Assembly: GCA_963824225.1 (NCBI GenBank)
Contig: CAWGOF010000002.1
Span: 434,001 to 498,000 of the forward strand
Origin: CAWGOF01 sp963824225
GTDB lineage: Bacteria; Acidobacteriota; Polarisedimenticolia; Polarisedimenticolales; Polarisedimenticolaceae
Direction of reading: 5' to 3'
Length of the DNA stretch: 64,000 nt
Shown: positions 1-9,072 of the stretch, in pieces
Numbering within the stretch: position 1 is the first letter of the stretch
Layout: every line of letters starts with the position of its first letter
Position numbers and translations under genes: made by a program
Notes under the pieces: model-generated
What the model was told of the DNA's origin: nothing
The model's database searches: none
Seen by the model: only the letters and a program-made list of their open reading frames with translations

Positions 1-401
1 ACGGACGTCGGGAGCGGTGCGTGGGTACGTCCCAGGAAATCGACGATCGGAACACCGGCCCACCGGCCGAACGCGTCGTGCAGCGCGATGTCGACTGCGG
101 CTTGCGCGGCGGGTGTCCGGGCCAGCGCTTCGTCGGTCCACGCGCACAGCGCCCCCAGATGGCGGACGTCCCGTCCGATGAGCGGCTCGAGGCGCGGCGT
201 ATCGAGCGCTTCCGCGCACGCCGAGGGCGTCTCTCCCGTGACGCCCTCGGCGGGGGACGCTGCACCGATCCCGACCGCCGAGCCCTCGGTCACGACGCGC
301 ACGAAGAACAGATCGACCGCCAGCCGCGTCCCGCGCGTGATCGTGTACGGACGGGACAGCGGAACCGCGTCCTTCCAGCTCTCGACTCGCACGATCCTCA
401 T
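1..401 (-). CDS. dgcA: N-acetyl-D-glutamate racemase / dipeptide epimerase family (enolase superfamily), N-terminal part
   Basis: The gene starts with ATG at 401 and runs off the left edge of the window, leaving 133 codons. The translation begins MRIVRVESW, has the N-terminal capping-domain layout of the mandelate racemase/muconate cycloisomerase group, and contains AAVDIALHDAFGRW, the typical helix of Ala-Glu epimerase-like enzymes. Its start overlaps the stop of the upstream DUF1611 gene as ATGA, so the two are translationally coupled. A DUF1611-epimerase pair matches the described DgcN-DgcA route, in which D-glutamate is N-acetylated and the product is racemised to the L form. The catalytic lysines and metal ligands lie outside the window, so L-Ala-D/L-Glu epimerase activity remains an alternative. 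Confidence 0.8.
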   Translation of the reverse strand, partial: MRIVRVESWKDAVPLSRPYTITRGTRLAVDLFFVRVVTEGSAVGIGAASPAEGVTGETPSACAEALDTPRLEPLIGRDVRHLGALCAWTDEALARTPAAQAAVDIALHDAFGRWAGVPIVDFLGRTHAPLPTS

Positions 402-1483
402 CGCCCCGTCTCCCTGCGAGACAGCTCGCTCGCGATCCGCGAGGCGACGCGCTCCACACCGCTACCGAGCGGCAGAACGACGGGCACCTCGAGCTCGTGC
501 TCGAGCCTCGCCCGCACGCGCTCGGCCTCGGCGCGTTCCAACCCGTCGTCGTTCAGCGCCACGGCCCACACGTCCGCACCGTACCGCCGCACCAGCTCGA
601 CCTCGTCCTCGACTTGGGGCAACGGGATCTGCAGGCGCTCGAGACCCTTGAACCAGCGCCGGGCCGGTGCGTGCTGCAGCACGACGCCGTGCGTGCCGGC
701 CGAGAGCAGCAGCTCGGCGCCGCACGGCCCGCTGGGGTTCCTCAGCCCCGACTGCCCTTCGAGCAGGATCACGTCGGGCCGATCCTCGCGCCAGCACTCG
801 AGGATCGCGCGCTCGAGCTCCCCGGGGACGAAGTCGTTGGGGGTCGCGTCGAGCATGAACCCGTGCTCACGGCCTTGCAGCCATCCGGTCTGTCCCGTGT
901 AGACCACCGAGGCGCGGATCTCGAGCCGGCCGAGCGCCTGCTCGAGCAGGTTGCACGTCGTGCGCTTGCCCAGCGCGCAGTCGGTCCCGAGCACCGAGAC
1001 GCGCAGTGCCGGCACCGACAGCACCTCCCCGGTCCAGAATCTGAGCTCGCGGATCGGCCGCGGACGGCGGATGTCGAGGATCCGCGCGCCGCTCGCCCGA
1101 GCCAGGCGCGCGATCTCCTCGTCGTCCCCGACGAGGTGGTGCAGGCCATTCACGATCGTCAGCCCGGCCCGAGCCGCGGCGACGAGATCGCCGTGCAGGT
1201 CGGGCGGGATCACACCGCCCTTCGTGGCGACGCCGACGATGCACGCAGCGGGTCGCTCGACGAGCGTGCGCAGCGCATCCTCGACCGACGCGAGAACCGC
1301 GATGCCTCGAGGCTGTCCGTCGAGTAGCTCGCCCGCGTCTCGACCGGTGCACGTCGAGTCGATGACGGCGAGGATTCGATAGCGACTCGGGCCGCGTATC
1401 AGACCATGCGCCGTCTTCGCGTGAATCTCCCGAAACGTGCCGTTCGTCAGAACGATGGCGGACTCGCTGGACGGGGCCGACAT
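398..1483 (-). CDS. dgcN: DUF1611 family protein, probable D-glutamate N-acetyltransferase DgcN
   Basis: 361 residues from ATG at 1483 (MSAPSSES). The open frame extends further upstream, but that part is low-complexity Arg/Pro-rich and lies in the divergent promoter region. The N-terminal half (about 35-160) has a Rossmann-like fold pattern. A P-loop, GTDCALGKRTT, lies near residues 166-176 and starts the nucleotide-binding half, as in all DUF1611 proteins. The downstream ATGA overlap with an enolase-superfamily epimerase supports the DgcN-DgcA pathway, where this protein would acetylate D-glutamate. The family match is firm; the substrate is inferred from the gene pair. Confidence 0.78.
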   Translation of the reverse strand: MSAPSSESAIVLTNGTFREIHAKTAHGLIRGPSRYRILAVIDSTCTGRDAGELLDGQPRGIAVLASVEDALRTLVERPAACIVGVATKGGVIPPDLHGDLVAAARAGLTIVNGLHHLVGDDEEIARLARASGARILDIRRPRPIRELRFWTGEVLSVPALRVSVLGTDCALGKRTTCNLLEQALGRLEIRASVVYTGQTGWLQGREHGFMLDATPNDFVPGELERAILECWREDRPDVILLEGQSGLRNPSGPCGAELLLSAGTHGVVLQHAPARRWFKGLERLQIPLPQVEDEVELVRRYGADVWAVALNDDGLERAEAERVRARLEHELEVPVVLPLGSGVERVASRIASELSRRETGR

Positions 1484-1765
1484 CGCGCGCTCCTCGACGG
1501 GCGTTGCCCGCTCGCTCGGGCGGCGATGATAGCGCGAATCGCGAAACGCATCGCCGGCCGACGCCGACAGTGTTGTCGGCCACGACAACTCGTCTTTTTG
1601 CGTGACGCGATCGCGCATGGCTGTGATATGAATGACGCGTTCTCGGGTTCCACCGAGAAGCCGCGGCTTCGATCCAGCCGCTGGCGGAATACGCAACCCC
1701 CGGCAGCGACCGCGCGGGACGGGAAGTGACCCGCGCGGCGGCTGGACAGGAGTGGAGGAGGAAGA

Positions 1766-3181
1766 ATGAGGCGGATGGGATTAGGCATCGTGCTGGCCCT
1801 GACGCTCGTGTTATGGCTAGCTCCGGTCGTAGCGCAAAGTCACGAGGTCGACGAGGGCGACAAGAAGTTCACGATCACCGGCGAGGTTCGTGCGCGGTGG
1901 GAATACTTCGACAACCTCACCGACTTCGCCGACCATGACGTATCGGCCGAAGCCACCGACGACGAGTACGACATCTTTCCGTATCGCGTGCGCATCGCCG
2001 CGCGCGGCCAGTTCAGCGACGACGTGTCGGGGCTGATCGAGCTGCAGAACTTCGGCGTGTTCGGCGACGAGACGCCGTTCAAAGCGTCCGGGTTCCCGCC
2101 GTTCCAGAGCTTCGAGTCCGGACCGGATCCCGACGACACGAACCTGTACCAGGGCTACCTGCAGCTGTCGGAGATCGGCGGCAGCAACACCAACGTGCGC
2201 CTCGGCCGGCAGGAGCACGCGATGGGCAACGAGCTGCAGATGGGCGACGCCGACTTCTACAACGGCCTGGCGTACGACGGTGCCCGAGCGTGGTGGGACT
2301 TCGATTCCTGGCACCTCGGCGCGTTCTATTACGTCCTGAGCGAGAACAACGAGGGGTGCGGCTTCGGCACCGGCTGCGGCAGCGACAACGTCGACCTCTC
2401 GGGCCTGACGGTGAACTTCATGATCGGCGAGCACATCGAGATCGAGCCCTACTTGCTCGAGTTCCGCAGCCAGACGCCGGCCGACGCGTTCTTCCTCGAC
2501 AAGACCAACTTCTTCACGCTCGGCGCGCGCGCGACACGGGCGATCAGCTCGCGTGAGGAAGCGGAGGAGTCACGTTTCGACTGGAACGCCGAGATCGCGG
2601 TCCAGGACGGCGACATCGGCCCGTCGGGCGCCGAGTCCGACCACAAGGCCTGGTTGGCCGAGGGCTGGTTCGGCTTCAACTGGGCCTGCGGCGACACTGG
2701 CCGCAGCCGCGTGCACATCGGCACGCTGATCTCGTCGGGCGACGACGAGGACGCGGCCGGCCTGGCGGACGATGGGGATCACGAGGACTATCTGTTCCTG
2801 TTCCCCGACTTCCACGGCAACAACCGGCTGGGCGACTCGGACCTCGAGGAGCTGTTCTTCAGCTTCGGCGATGCGGCGTTCGGCGTGTTCTTCTCGAGCG
2901 GCGTGACGAACGTCAACGCCGGGTACGAGTGGTGGGGCAGCCGGCACGGGCTGATGGCCTCGTTTCACATGTTCCAGCTGACCGAGGAAGCGTGTGTCGG
3001 CCTGACGTGCGAGGACGACCTGGGTAAGGAAGTCGACGTCCGGTACACCTACGCCTACACGAGCCAGATGGGGTTCGAGATCGGAGTCGCCGATTTCATG
3101 CCCGGCGACGCGATCCAGCTCGCCGGCGGTGGCGACGACGACGGGTTGCGCGTCTGGGGCCAGGCGCGTCTGCGGTTCTGA
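1766..3181 (+). CDS. Outer-membrane channel of the alginate-export / porin-like type
   Basis: 471 residues. A Sec signal peptide (MRRMGLGIVLALTLVLW, cleavage near VVAQS) precedes a long stretch of alternating hydrophobic/polar residues with aromatic girdles, ending in a C-terminal Phe (RLRF) as beta-barrel outer-membrane proteins do. The motif R-(A)-R-(W/Y)-E-Y near residue 45 and the repeated GRQE / GLxYDG type turns resemble the alginate_exp barrel family. Acidic loops rich in Asp/Glu are prominent. A strong GGAGG-type ribosome site sits just before ATG at 1766, and a rho-independent terminator follows the stop, so it is a single-gene unit. The transported substrate cannot be told from sequence. 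Confidence 0.65.
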   Translation: MRRMGLGIVLALTLVLWLAPVVAQSHEVDEGDKKFTITGEVRARWEYFDNLTDFADHDVSAEATDDEYDIFPYRVRIAARGQFSDDVSGLIELQNFGVFGDETPFKASGFPPFQSFESGPDPDDTNLYQGYLQLSEIGGSNTNVRLGRQEHAMGNELQMGDADFYNGLAYDGARAWWDFDSWHLGAFYYVLSENNEGCGFGTGCGSDNVDLSGLTVNFMIGEHIEIEPYLLEFRSQTPADAFFLDKTNFFTLGARATRAISSREEAEESRFDWNAEIAVQDGDIGPSGAESDHKAWLAEGWFGFNWACGDTGRSRVHIGTLISSGDDEDAAGLADDGDHEDYLFLFPDFHGNNRLGDSDLEELFFSFGDAAFGVFFSSGVTNVNAGYEWWGSRHGLMASFHMFQLTEEACVGLTCEDDLGKEVDVRYTYAYTSQMGFEIGVADFMPGDAIQLAGGGDDDGLRVWGQARLRF

Positions 3182-3204
3182 GCCCGAATCGAGTCCCGGG
3201 ACTG

Positions 3205-3239
3205 GAAAGGGACCGCGTCGCCGCGGTCCCTTTCGTTTT
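3205..3239 (+). terminator. Rho-independent terminator after the outer-membrane channel gene
   Basis: A perfect 13-bp inverted repeat (arms 3205-3217 and 3222-3234, loop TCGC) is followed by GTTTTC. It begins 24 bases after the stop at 3181. Confidence 0.85.
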
Positions 3240-3290
3240 CTTGGACGGTCGCCGCGCGCGGCGCTAGCATGACCGACCGGGAGGCCGTCC

Positions 3291-3533
3291 ATGCCGATCT
3301 TCGAGTACACGTGCGCGGTATGCCAGCGAGAGTTCGAAGCGCTCGTGCGCGCGGGGGTACGGACCGCTTGCCCGTCGTGCGGCGCCACGCGACTCGTGAA
3401 GCGTCTGTCGGTGTTCGCCGTCGGTGGCTCCGCGACCCCCGCCGCCGCGGCGGCCGCCGCCGGGGGTCCTGCGGGGGGCCCGTGCGGCACGTGCGGCGAT
3501 CCGCGCGGGCCGGGCGCCTGCAGCCGCGATTGA
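3291..3533 (+). CDS. FmdB-type zinc-ribbon protein
   Basis: 80 residues from ATG at 3291. The N-terminus (MPIFEYTCAVCQREFE) with CxxC at residues 8-11 and a second CxxC (CPSC) at 27-30 is the standard FmdB/CxxC_CxxC_SSSS zinc ribbon. The second half is an Ala/Gly linker followed by further cysteines (CGTCGD, then a near-terminal Cys). Members of this family are usually small regulatory or metal-handling proteins of uncertain role. It lies 22 bases before an rRNA methyltransferase gene on the same strand, suggesting a two-gene transcript. Confidence 0.85.
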   Translation: MPIFEYTCAVCQREFEALVRAGVRTACPSCGATRLVKRLSVFAVGGSATPAAAAAAAGGPAGGPCGTCGDPRGPGACSRD

Positions 3534-3555
3534 TCGCCTCGGCTCCCGATCGACC

Positions 3556-4749
3556 ATGCGCGCCGTCCATCTGACCCGCGGCGATCCGCGCCTCGAGCGC
3601 GGCCATCCGTGGGTGTTCGCGAGTCAGATCGCGCGAGTCGATGCCGATGTGCAAGCCGGCGAGGCGGTCGAGGTGCGGGACGCGCGGGGCGCGTCGCTCG
3701 GATGGGGGTTCTACAGTCCGACGTCCCGGATCGCCGTACGCCGACTGACCAGCGGCCCCGATCGTCGGTCGTTCGAGCGGCTCGTGCGTGACCGGATCGC
3801 CGAGGCCCGAGACCTGCGCCGAAAGGCGTGCCCCGACGCGACGTGCCTGCGTCTCGTGTCGTCCGACGCCGACCGCCTTCCCGGTCTCGTCGTCGACGCG
3901 TACGGCGATCGCATCGTGGTCCAGCTGCTGACGGCCGGAATGGACCGCGCGAAGACCGAGATTCTCGCCGCGCTCGACGAGGCACTCGCCCCGCGCGTCG
4001 TCGTCGAGCGCAGCGACGCGAGCGTGCGAGCGCTCGAGGGACTCCCGGTGGTCCGGCGGATCGTGCGCGGCACCGAGGACGACGCGCGGTTCGAGGTCGA
4101 CGTCGACGGCGTACGCTTCGCGGTCGACCTGACGAGCGGGCACAAGGGCGGCCTGTACCTCGATCAACGCGAGAACCACCGCCGCGTGGCCCGGCATGCG
4201 CGTGGCGCGCGCGTTCTCGACGCGTTCTGCTACCACGGCGGGTTCGCGCTGCACTGTGCGGCCGCCGGGGCGGCGAGCGTCCGGGCGGTCGAGATCACGG
4301 ACGCCGCCGCGCAAGTCGCGGCGGCGAACGTCGAGCGCAACGGCCTTGGCTCCGTCGTGACCGTGGAGGCGGCGAACGCGTTCGACGTGCTGCGAGCCGA
4401 GGGCCGGGCCCACGCCAAGGACGGCCGGCCGCCCTACGATCTCGTGATCCTCGATCCGCCGTCGTTCACGCGCAGCCGCGCGAGCGTCGATGCCGCGGCT
4501 CGTGGATACAAGGAGATCCACGTCCGGGCCTGTCATCTGCTCGGCCCGGGGGGGCGCCTGGCGACGTTCTGCTGCTCGCACCACGTGGGCCGCGACGCGT
4601 TCGAGCGCATCGTGATCGACGCCGCGGCCGACGCGCACCGGACGTTGCGGCGCGCCGACGTCTACGGCCAGCCTCCCGATCACCCGGTGCTGCCGGCGAT
4701 CCCCGAGACCGAGTACCTGAAGGGCTTCCTGTACGAGGTCGTGGAGTAG
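3556..4749 (+). CDS. rlmI: Class I rRNA large-subunit methyltransferase, RlmI-like
   Basis: 397 residues from ATG at 3556, close to the 396 of E. coli RlmI. An N-terminal PUA-like domain (about 1-75, with LERGHPWVFASQI) leads into a SAM-dependent fold. Motif I is DAFCYHGGFALH and the catalytic motif IV is LDPPSF, followed by a late CCSHH segment where these m5C enzymes carry their active-site cysteine region. It probably methylates a 23S rRNA cytosine. The open frame runs upstream of 3556, but that portion overlaps the fmdB-like gene and is Arg/Pro-rich. The gene ends 4 bases from the convergent exporter operon. Confidence 0.85.
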   Translation: MRAVHLTRGDPRLERGHPWVFASQIARVDADVQAGEAVEVRDARGASLGWGFYSPTSRIAVRRLTSGPDRRSFERLVRDRIAEARDLRRKACPDATCLRLVSSDADRLPGLVVDAYGDRIVVQLLTAGMDRAKTEILAALDEALAPRVVVERSDASVRALEGLPVVRRIVRGTEDDARFEVDVDGVRFAVDLTSGHKGGLYLDQRENHRRVARHARGARVLDAFCYHGGFALHCAAAGAASVRAVEITDAAAQVAAANVERNGLGSVVTVEAANAFDVLRAEGRAHAKDGRPPYDLVILDPPSFTRSRASVDAAARGYKEIHVRACHLLGPGGRLATFCCSHHVGRDAFERIVIDAAADAHRTLRRADVYGQPPDHPVLPAIPETEYLKGFLYEVVE

Positions 4750-4753
4750 CGCG

Positions 4754-5941
4754 CTACAGCTCGCGCAGCGCCTGCGCCACCGGGAGCCGGGCCGCGCGCC
4801 ACGCGGGCAGGAGCCCCCCCAGGAGCCCCATCCCGATGGCCCACGCGACGCCGAGGGCCAGGAGCTTCGGGGTCACGTCGAACGCGAACGTCACCTGACT
4901 GAAGCTCGACCAGTTGAGCGTCGAGGTGCGGTAGCCATCGAACGCGAGCTGCGCCGCGAGGCCGCCGAGGACGCCGCCGAGGAGGGCGATCAGCGTCGAC
5001 TCGACCAGGATCGACACGACCGTCGGCCCCGCGCCGAAGCCCAGCGCACGCAGCGTCGCGATCTCGCGCGTTCGCGATGCCACCGCCGAGTACATCGTGT
5101 TCACCGCGCCGAACACGGCTCCGACGCCCATCAGCACCGCGATGAAGTACCCGAGGCTCGTGATCACCGTGTGCAGCGCCTCGGCCTGCTCGGCGAAGTA
5201 CGTCTCCTCGAGCTGGACCTTGACGTCGAGCCGCGGGTCGGCGGTCAGCGCGTCCTTGAACGCGGCGAACGAGTCCGGCCCCTCGAGGCGCACGTAGACC
5301 GACTGCACCGTGCTTCCGCGGCGATACAGCGGTTGGAGCACGCGGGCGTCGCACCACAGCTCGGACTCCCACAGCGTGCCGTCCGCCGCGAACTGACCCA
5401 CGACGGTCCACTCCGTGTCGCCCCAGCGCAGCGTGCGTCCGACGTCGAGCCCGGCGAACTGCTGCGCCGCGCCGACCCCGACGAGCACCTCGTTGCGTCC
5501 CGGCTCGAACGGCCGGCCCTCGACGATGCGCAGGCTCGGCCGGATCTCGAGCGCCGCGGGATCGACGCCGCGCAGCGGGACGTTGGCCAGCGTGCCGGTG
5601 CTGCGCTTCGGTACGTCGACGACGACGAACATCTCGGCCGAGGCCAGGGGCCCCCGGGGTCCGCGACGGACGCCCGGTCCGTCGGCGATCGTCCGCGCGT
5701 CCTCGAGCGTCAGCAGGCTGCTCATCTCGGTGTCGCTGCCGCTGCGCAGCACGATCGCCGTGTCGTGCGTGCCCGAGCCGCTCAGCGCGGCGGCGAACCC
5801 CTCGGCGATCGCGAGCACGGCGACCATCGTGGCCACCACGCCGGCGACGCCGACCGCGGCGGACGCGGACGCACCGAGCCGCTGCGGCAGCGACCGCAGG
5901 TGGATCCGCGTCACCGCGAGCACCTGGGCCAGCGCGGTCAT
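4754..5941 (-). CDS. MacB/FtsX-type ABC transporter permease (exporter 1, second permease)
   Basis: 395 residues from ATG at 5941. It has one N-terminal membrane segment (about 20-45), a large periplasmic domain, then three C-terminal membrane segments ending in the family's PAWRAARLPVAQALREL tail. The motif SRTREIATLRALGFG is the usual FtsX cytoplasmic loop that contacts the ATPase. Its start overlaps the stop of the preceding permease (ATGA at 5938-5941). It is the last gene of a four-gene unit of adaptor, ATPase, permease and permease. Much longer open frames on this strand are not supported by codon pattern upstream of 5941. Confidence 0.9.
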   Translation of the reverse strand: MTALAQVLAVTRIHLRSLPQRLGASASAAVGVAGVVATMVAVLAIAEGFAAALSGSGTHDTAIVLRSGSDTEMSSLLTLEDARTIADGPGVRRGPRGPLASAEMFVVVDVPKRSTGTLANVPLRGVDPAALEIRPSLRIVEGRPFEPGRNEVLVGVGAAQQFAGLDVGRTLRWGDTEWTVVGQFAADGTLWESELWCDARVLQPLYRRGSTVQSVYVRLEGPDSFAAFKDALTADPRLDVKVQLEETYFAEQAEALHTVITSLGYFIAVLMGVGAVFGAVNTMYSAVASRTREIATLRALGFGAGPTVVSILVESTLIALLGGVLGGLAAQLAFDGYRTSTLNWSSFSQVTFAFDVTPKLLALGVAWAIGMGLLGGLLPAWRAARLPVAQALREL

Positions 5942-7101
5942 GCCGCGGTCCGGCGCAGCGCGTCGGCGATGACCAGGCGCCGGGCCTGGAGCGCGGGCAG
6001 GAGCCCGCTGGCCAGCCCGAGCAGGACGACGAACAGCGCGCCGAGCACGACGTCGCGGGGCCGGAACACGAACACGGCGAGGAGCCCGCCCGTCGGATCG
6101 CCGCCGAGCGTGATCAGGAGCCAGCCCAGGCCCAGCCCCAGCGCCCCGCCGACGCCGGCCAGCACGAGCGCCTCGGTCAGCACGAAGCCCAGGATGCGCG
6201 CGTCCGAGAACCCGAGCGTCTTGAGCACCGCGAGCTCGGCCGTGCGCTCGCGGACCGACTGGGCCATCGTGTTGCCGGCGACGAGCAGGATCGTGAAGAA
6301 CACCGCGAGCATGACGCTCTCGAGGATCGCGCTGATGTTGCCCAGCTGGTTCGCGAACCCCTGCATGAACGCCTTCTCCGTCGAGGTCTTCGTCTCGTCG
6401 GCCGAGTTGGCGAACGCCGTGTCGATCGCCCGGGCCACGTCCGCCGCGCGCTCGGGGTCGTCGACGCGCAGCACGTACCAGCCCGTCGTTCCCCGGCTGT
6501 GCTCGCGCGCCTCGTCCAGGTAGTCGTAGTGGAAGAACAGCTGGGTCTCGTCGACCCCGCTGCGAGAGCCGGTGTAGATGCCGCGGACCGTGAACTCCCA
6601 CAGGCTCGAGCCGTCGGTCTTGCGGTAGAACGTCCCCTGGATCGGGATCCGATCGCCGACCTGGAAGTCGAACCGCTCGGCGGTCTTGCGCCCGACGATG
6701 CAGCCCGTGCGGTCCTCGATCCACGCGCGTCTCTGGTCCTCGGGGACGACGAGCTCGTCGTACACCTTCAGGTACCGTTCGGGCTCGACCGCGATCTGGG
6801 CGATGAAGTTCTTGGGATCCTGGTACACGCCGCCGAACCACACCGCCGTGGCCACGTCCTTCACGCCGGAGATCGCCCCGATACGGCCCTGGTAGCTGTA
6901 CGGCAAGAGCTGGATCAGCGACGTCTTGTGGATCGTGATCAGCCGGTCCGCGCCAGCGATGTCGATACCCATGCTGAAGGCGACGTCGATCGCCGACAGG
7001 TAGCCGAACAGGATGAACGCGACGACGACCGACAGCAGCGTGAACGCCGTTCGGGTCTTGCGGCGCCCGAGGTTGCGCCACACGAGCGGCAGCAGCTTCA
7101 C
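5938..7101 (-). CDS. MacB/FtsX-type ABC transporter permease (exporter 1, first permease)
   Basis: 387 residues from GTG at 7101 (MKLLPLVWRNLGRRKTRTA). Topology is one N-terminal membrane helix, a periplasmic domain of roughly 200 residues and three C-terminal helices, with VRERTAELAVLKTLGFSD as the coupling loop. It overlaps the ATPase stop (GTGA, 7098-7101) and the next permease start. Two different permeases imply a heterodimeric membrane part driven by one ATPase. The substrate is unknown; lipophilic compounds, peptides or lipoproteins are typical of the superfamily. Confidence 0.9.
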   Translation of the reverse strand: MKLLPLVWRNLGRRKTRTAFTLLSVVVAFILFGYLSAIDVAFSMGIDIAGADRLITIHKTSLIQLLPYSYQGRIGAISGVKDVATAVWFGGVYQDPKNFIAQIAVEPERYLKVYDELVVPEDQRRAWIEDRTGCIVGRKTAERFDFQVGDRIPIQGTFYRKTDGSSLWEFTVRGIYTGSRSGVDETQLFFHYDYLDEAREHSRGTTGWYVLRVDDPERAADVARAIDTAFANSADETKTSTEKAFMQGFANQLGNISAILESVMLAVFFTILLVAGNTMAQSVRERTAELAVLKTLGFSDARILGFVLTEALVLAGVGGALGLGLGWLLITLGGDPTGGLLAVFVFRPRDVVLGALFVVLLGLASGLLPALQARRLVIADALRRTAA

Positions 7102-7784
7102 GCCGCGGTCTCGGCGAGAACACCCTTGTCGAGCACGACCCGTCGCTTGGCCCGCGCCGCGGCCAGAGGATCGTGCGTGACCATCACGATCGTCTTACCG
7201 TGCTCGCGATGCAGCGCGCCCAGCAGATCGAGGATCTCGTCGCCCGACTTGCGGTCGAGGTCACCCGTCGGCTCGTCGCACAGGAGCAGCGTCGGATCGG
7301 TCACGATCGCGCGGGCGATCCCCACGCGCTGCTCCTGGCCCCCCGAGAGCTGGCGCGGGTAGTGGCTCGCCCGGTCGGTCAGTCCAACGAGCGCGAGCGC
7401 AGCGGCGACGTGCCGGCGCCGCTCCGTGCGCGAGAGCGACGTCAGCAGCAGCGGCAGCTCCACGTTCCCCGCCGCCGTCAGGACCGGGATCAAGTTGTAC
7501 AGCTGGAACACGAAGCCGACGTGGCGCGCGCGCCAGCTCGCGAGCGCGGCCCCGGACAGCCGGTGCACCGGCTGTCCGGCGACCTCGATCGTTCCGGCGG
7601 ACGGCGTGTCGAGGCCACCGAGCAGGTTGAGCAGCGTCGTCTTGCCCGATCCCGACGGGCCCATGAGCGCGAGGAACTCGCCGGCGTCGACGTCGAGATC
7701 GACGCCCTGGAGCACGTCGATCCGCTCGGCGCCGCGGTGGAACACCTTGTGCAGATCACGCGCCCGGACCAATGCCTCGCCCAT
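7098..7784 (-). CDS. ABC transporter ATP-binding protein, MacB/LolD type (exporter 1)
   Basis: 228 residues from ATG at 7784 (MGEALVRARDLHKVF). It shows Walker A GPSGSGKTT, Q-loop FVFQLYNLIP, signature LSGGQEQRVGIARA, Walker B LLLCDEPTGDLD and H-loop MVTHD. The longer upstream open frame overlaps the adaptor gene and lacks ABC features, so 7784 is chosen. It would energise the two permeases encoded immediately downstream and work with the adaptor encoded immediately upstream. Confidence 0.92.
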   Translation of the reverse strand: MGEALVRARDLHKVFHRGAERIDVLQGVDLDVDAGEFLALMGPSGSGKTTLLNLLGGLDTPSAGTIEVAGQPVHRLSGAALASWRARHVGFVFQLYNLIPVLTAAGNVELPLLLTSLSRTERRRHVAAALALVGLTDRASHYPRQLSGGQEQRVGIARAIVTDPTLLLCDEPTGDLDRKSGDEILDLLGALHREHGKTIVMVTHDPLAAARAKRRVVLDKGVLAETAA

Positions 7785-7801
7785 GTCTTCCCTCGCGCGC
7801 G

Positions 7802-9025
7802 TCAACGGACGCGTACTCGCGTGCCATCGGCCAGCCCGGACGGTCCTTCGACCACGACCCTCTCGGTCCCGGCGAGGCCGCCCAGGACCTCGACCTCGTC
7901 CGCGCCCGCCGCGCCGAGCGTCACCGCCCGGCGCTCCGCGCGCTCGTCGGCCACGACGAACACGACGTCCCGTCCGCCGTCCTCGCGCACCGCGGCGCGC
8001 GGCACGAACGTCCGCACGCGCGGCGGGGCTCCCGACTCGGTCGGCCGGTCGTCGAGGAACGCGACCTTGATCCCCATGTCGGGCAGGATCCGCGGGTCGA
8101 GCTCGTCGAAGCCCGCGCGCACGAGCACCGTGGCCTTCTGCCGGTCGGCCGCCGGGATCGTCGTGATCACGTGGGCCGGGATGCGCCAGTCCGGATACGC
8201 GTCGAGCAGCGCCTCGACGCGCTGCCCCGCCCGCACGCGCGCGATGTAGCTCTCGTTGACCTCGACCTCGATCTCGAGCGACGACATGTCGACGATCGTG
8301 CACAGTCCGGTGCGCGTGAACCCCCCACCCGCCGCCGCGGGAGACACCATCTCCCCCGGTTGCGCATCCTTCGAGATGACGACCCCGGCGAACGGCGCAC
8401 GGATCACCGTCTTGGCCAGCTCGGTGCGCCGCAGATCGACCTCGCGCTCGGCCACGACGACGCGCTGCGTCTCGACACCCGCCCGCGCGCCGAGCGCTTC
8501 GACCTCGGTCGACGCCCGGTCGAGCTCCTGCTGGTTCGCCACGCCCTCGGCCACCAGCCGCCGCGCCCGATCGAGCGTCAGCTCGGCCAGCCGCAGCCGG
8601 GCTCGCGTTTCGTCGACGGTGCGCTGCGCGGCATCGAGGCTCGACCTCGCGAGGTCGAGCGTCGCACGGTACGTCGCGTCGTCGAGGCGCGCAACGACGT
8701 GGCCCGCCGCGATCGCCAGACCCTCCTCGATGTTCACCTCGGTCACGCGTCCGGTGATCTCGGCCGACACCGTGGCCCGCCGCCGCGCCGCGACGTAGCC
8801 GGTCGCGTTCAGGACCGCTCCGCCACCCGCGCCCCCGGACTCCGTGCGCACCGCAGCGACGCGCACGACCATCGAGGACGACGGACCCCAGACGCGCCAG
8901 CCCAGCACGGCCCCGACGGCGACGACGAGCGTGCCGAGCACGATCCAGCGTCCCGCACGGCGTGGCGGGCGCACGCTGCGGTCGATGCGGAGAGCGTCGA
9001 GGTCCTTGGCCAGGCGCGACGTCAT
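7802..9025 (-). CDS. HlyD/MacA-type periplasmic adaptor subunit (exporter 1)
   Basis: 407 residues from ATG at 9025. A cytoplasmic N-tail is followed by one membrane anchor (about 27-45), then lipoyl, alpha-hairpin and beta-barrel modules. The hairpin spans about 105-195 and is rich in Ala/Arg/Leu heptads; TVIRAPFAGVVISKDAQPGE is the returning lipoyl half-motif. It is the first gene of the exporter operon, 17 bases before the ATPase start. It should bridge the inner-membrane permeases and an outer-membrane factor that is not encoded here. Confidence 0.9.
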   Translation of the reverse strand: MTSRLAKDLDALRIDRSVRPPRRAGRWIVLGTLVVAVGAVLGWRVWGPSSSMVVRVAAVRTESGGAGGGAVLNATGYVAARRRATVSAEITGRVTEVNIEEGLAIAAGHVVARLDDATYRATLDLARSSLDAAQRTVDETRARLRLAELTLDRARRLVAEGVANQQELDRASTEVEALGARAGVETQRVVVAEREVDLRRTELAKTVIRAPFAGVVISKDAQPGEMVSPAAAGGGFTRTGLCTIVDMSSLEIEVEVNESYIARVRAGQRVEALLDAYPDWRIPAHVITTIPAADRQKATVLVRAGFDELDPRILPDMGIKVAFLDDRPTESGAPPRVRTFVPRAAVREDGGRDVVFVVADERAERRAVTLGAAGADEVEVLGGLAGTERVVVEGPSGLADGTRVRVR

Positions 9026-9072
9026 GGGGTGGCCCGAGGGTCGGGGATCCTACCCCACGGCACTCGCCGATG

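Noticed and set aside
5938..9025. Long plus-strand open frames (for example 6499-7362 and 7772-9076)
   Set aside because: They are Arg/Pro-rich antisense shadows of the well-supported exporter genes on the minus strand.
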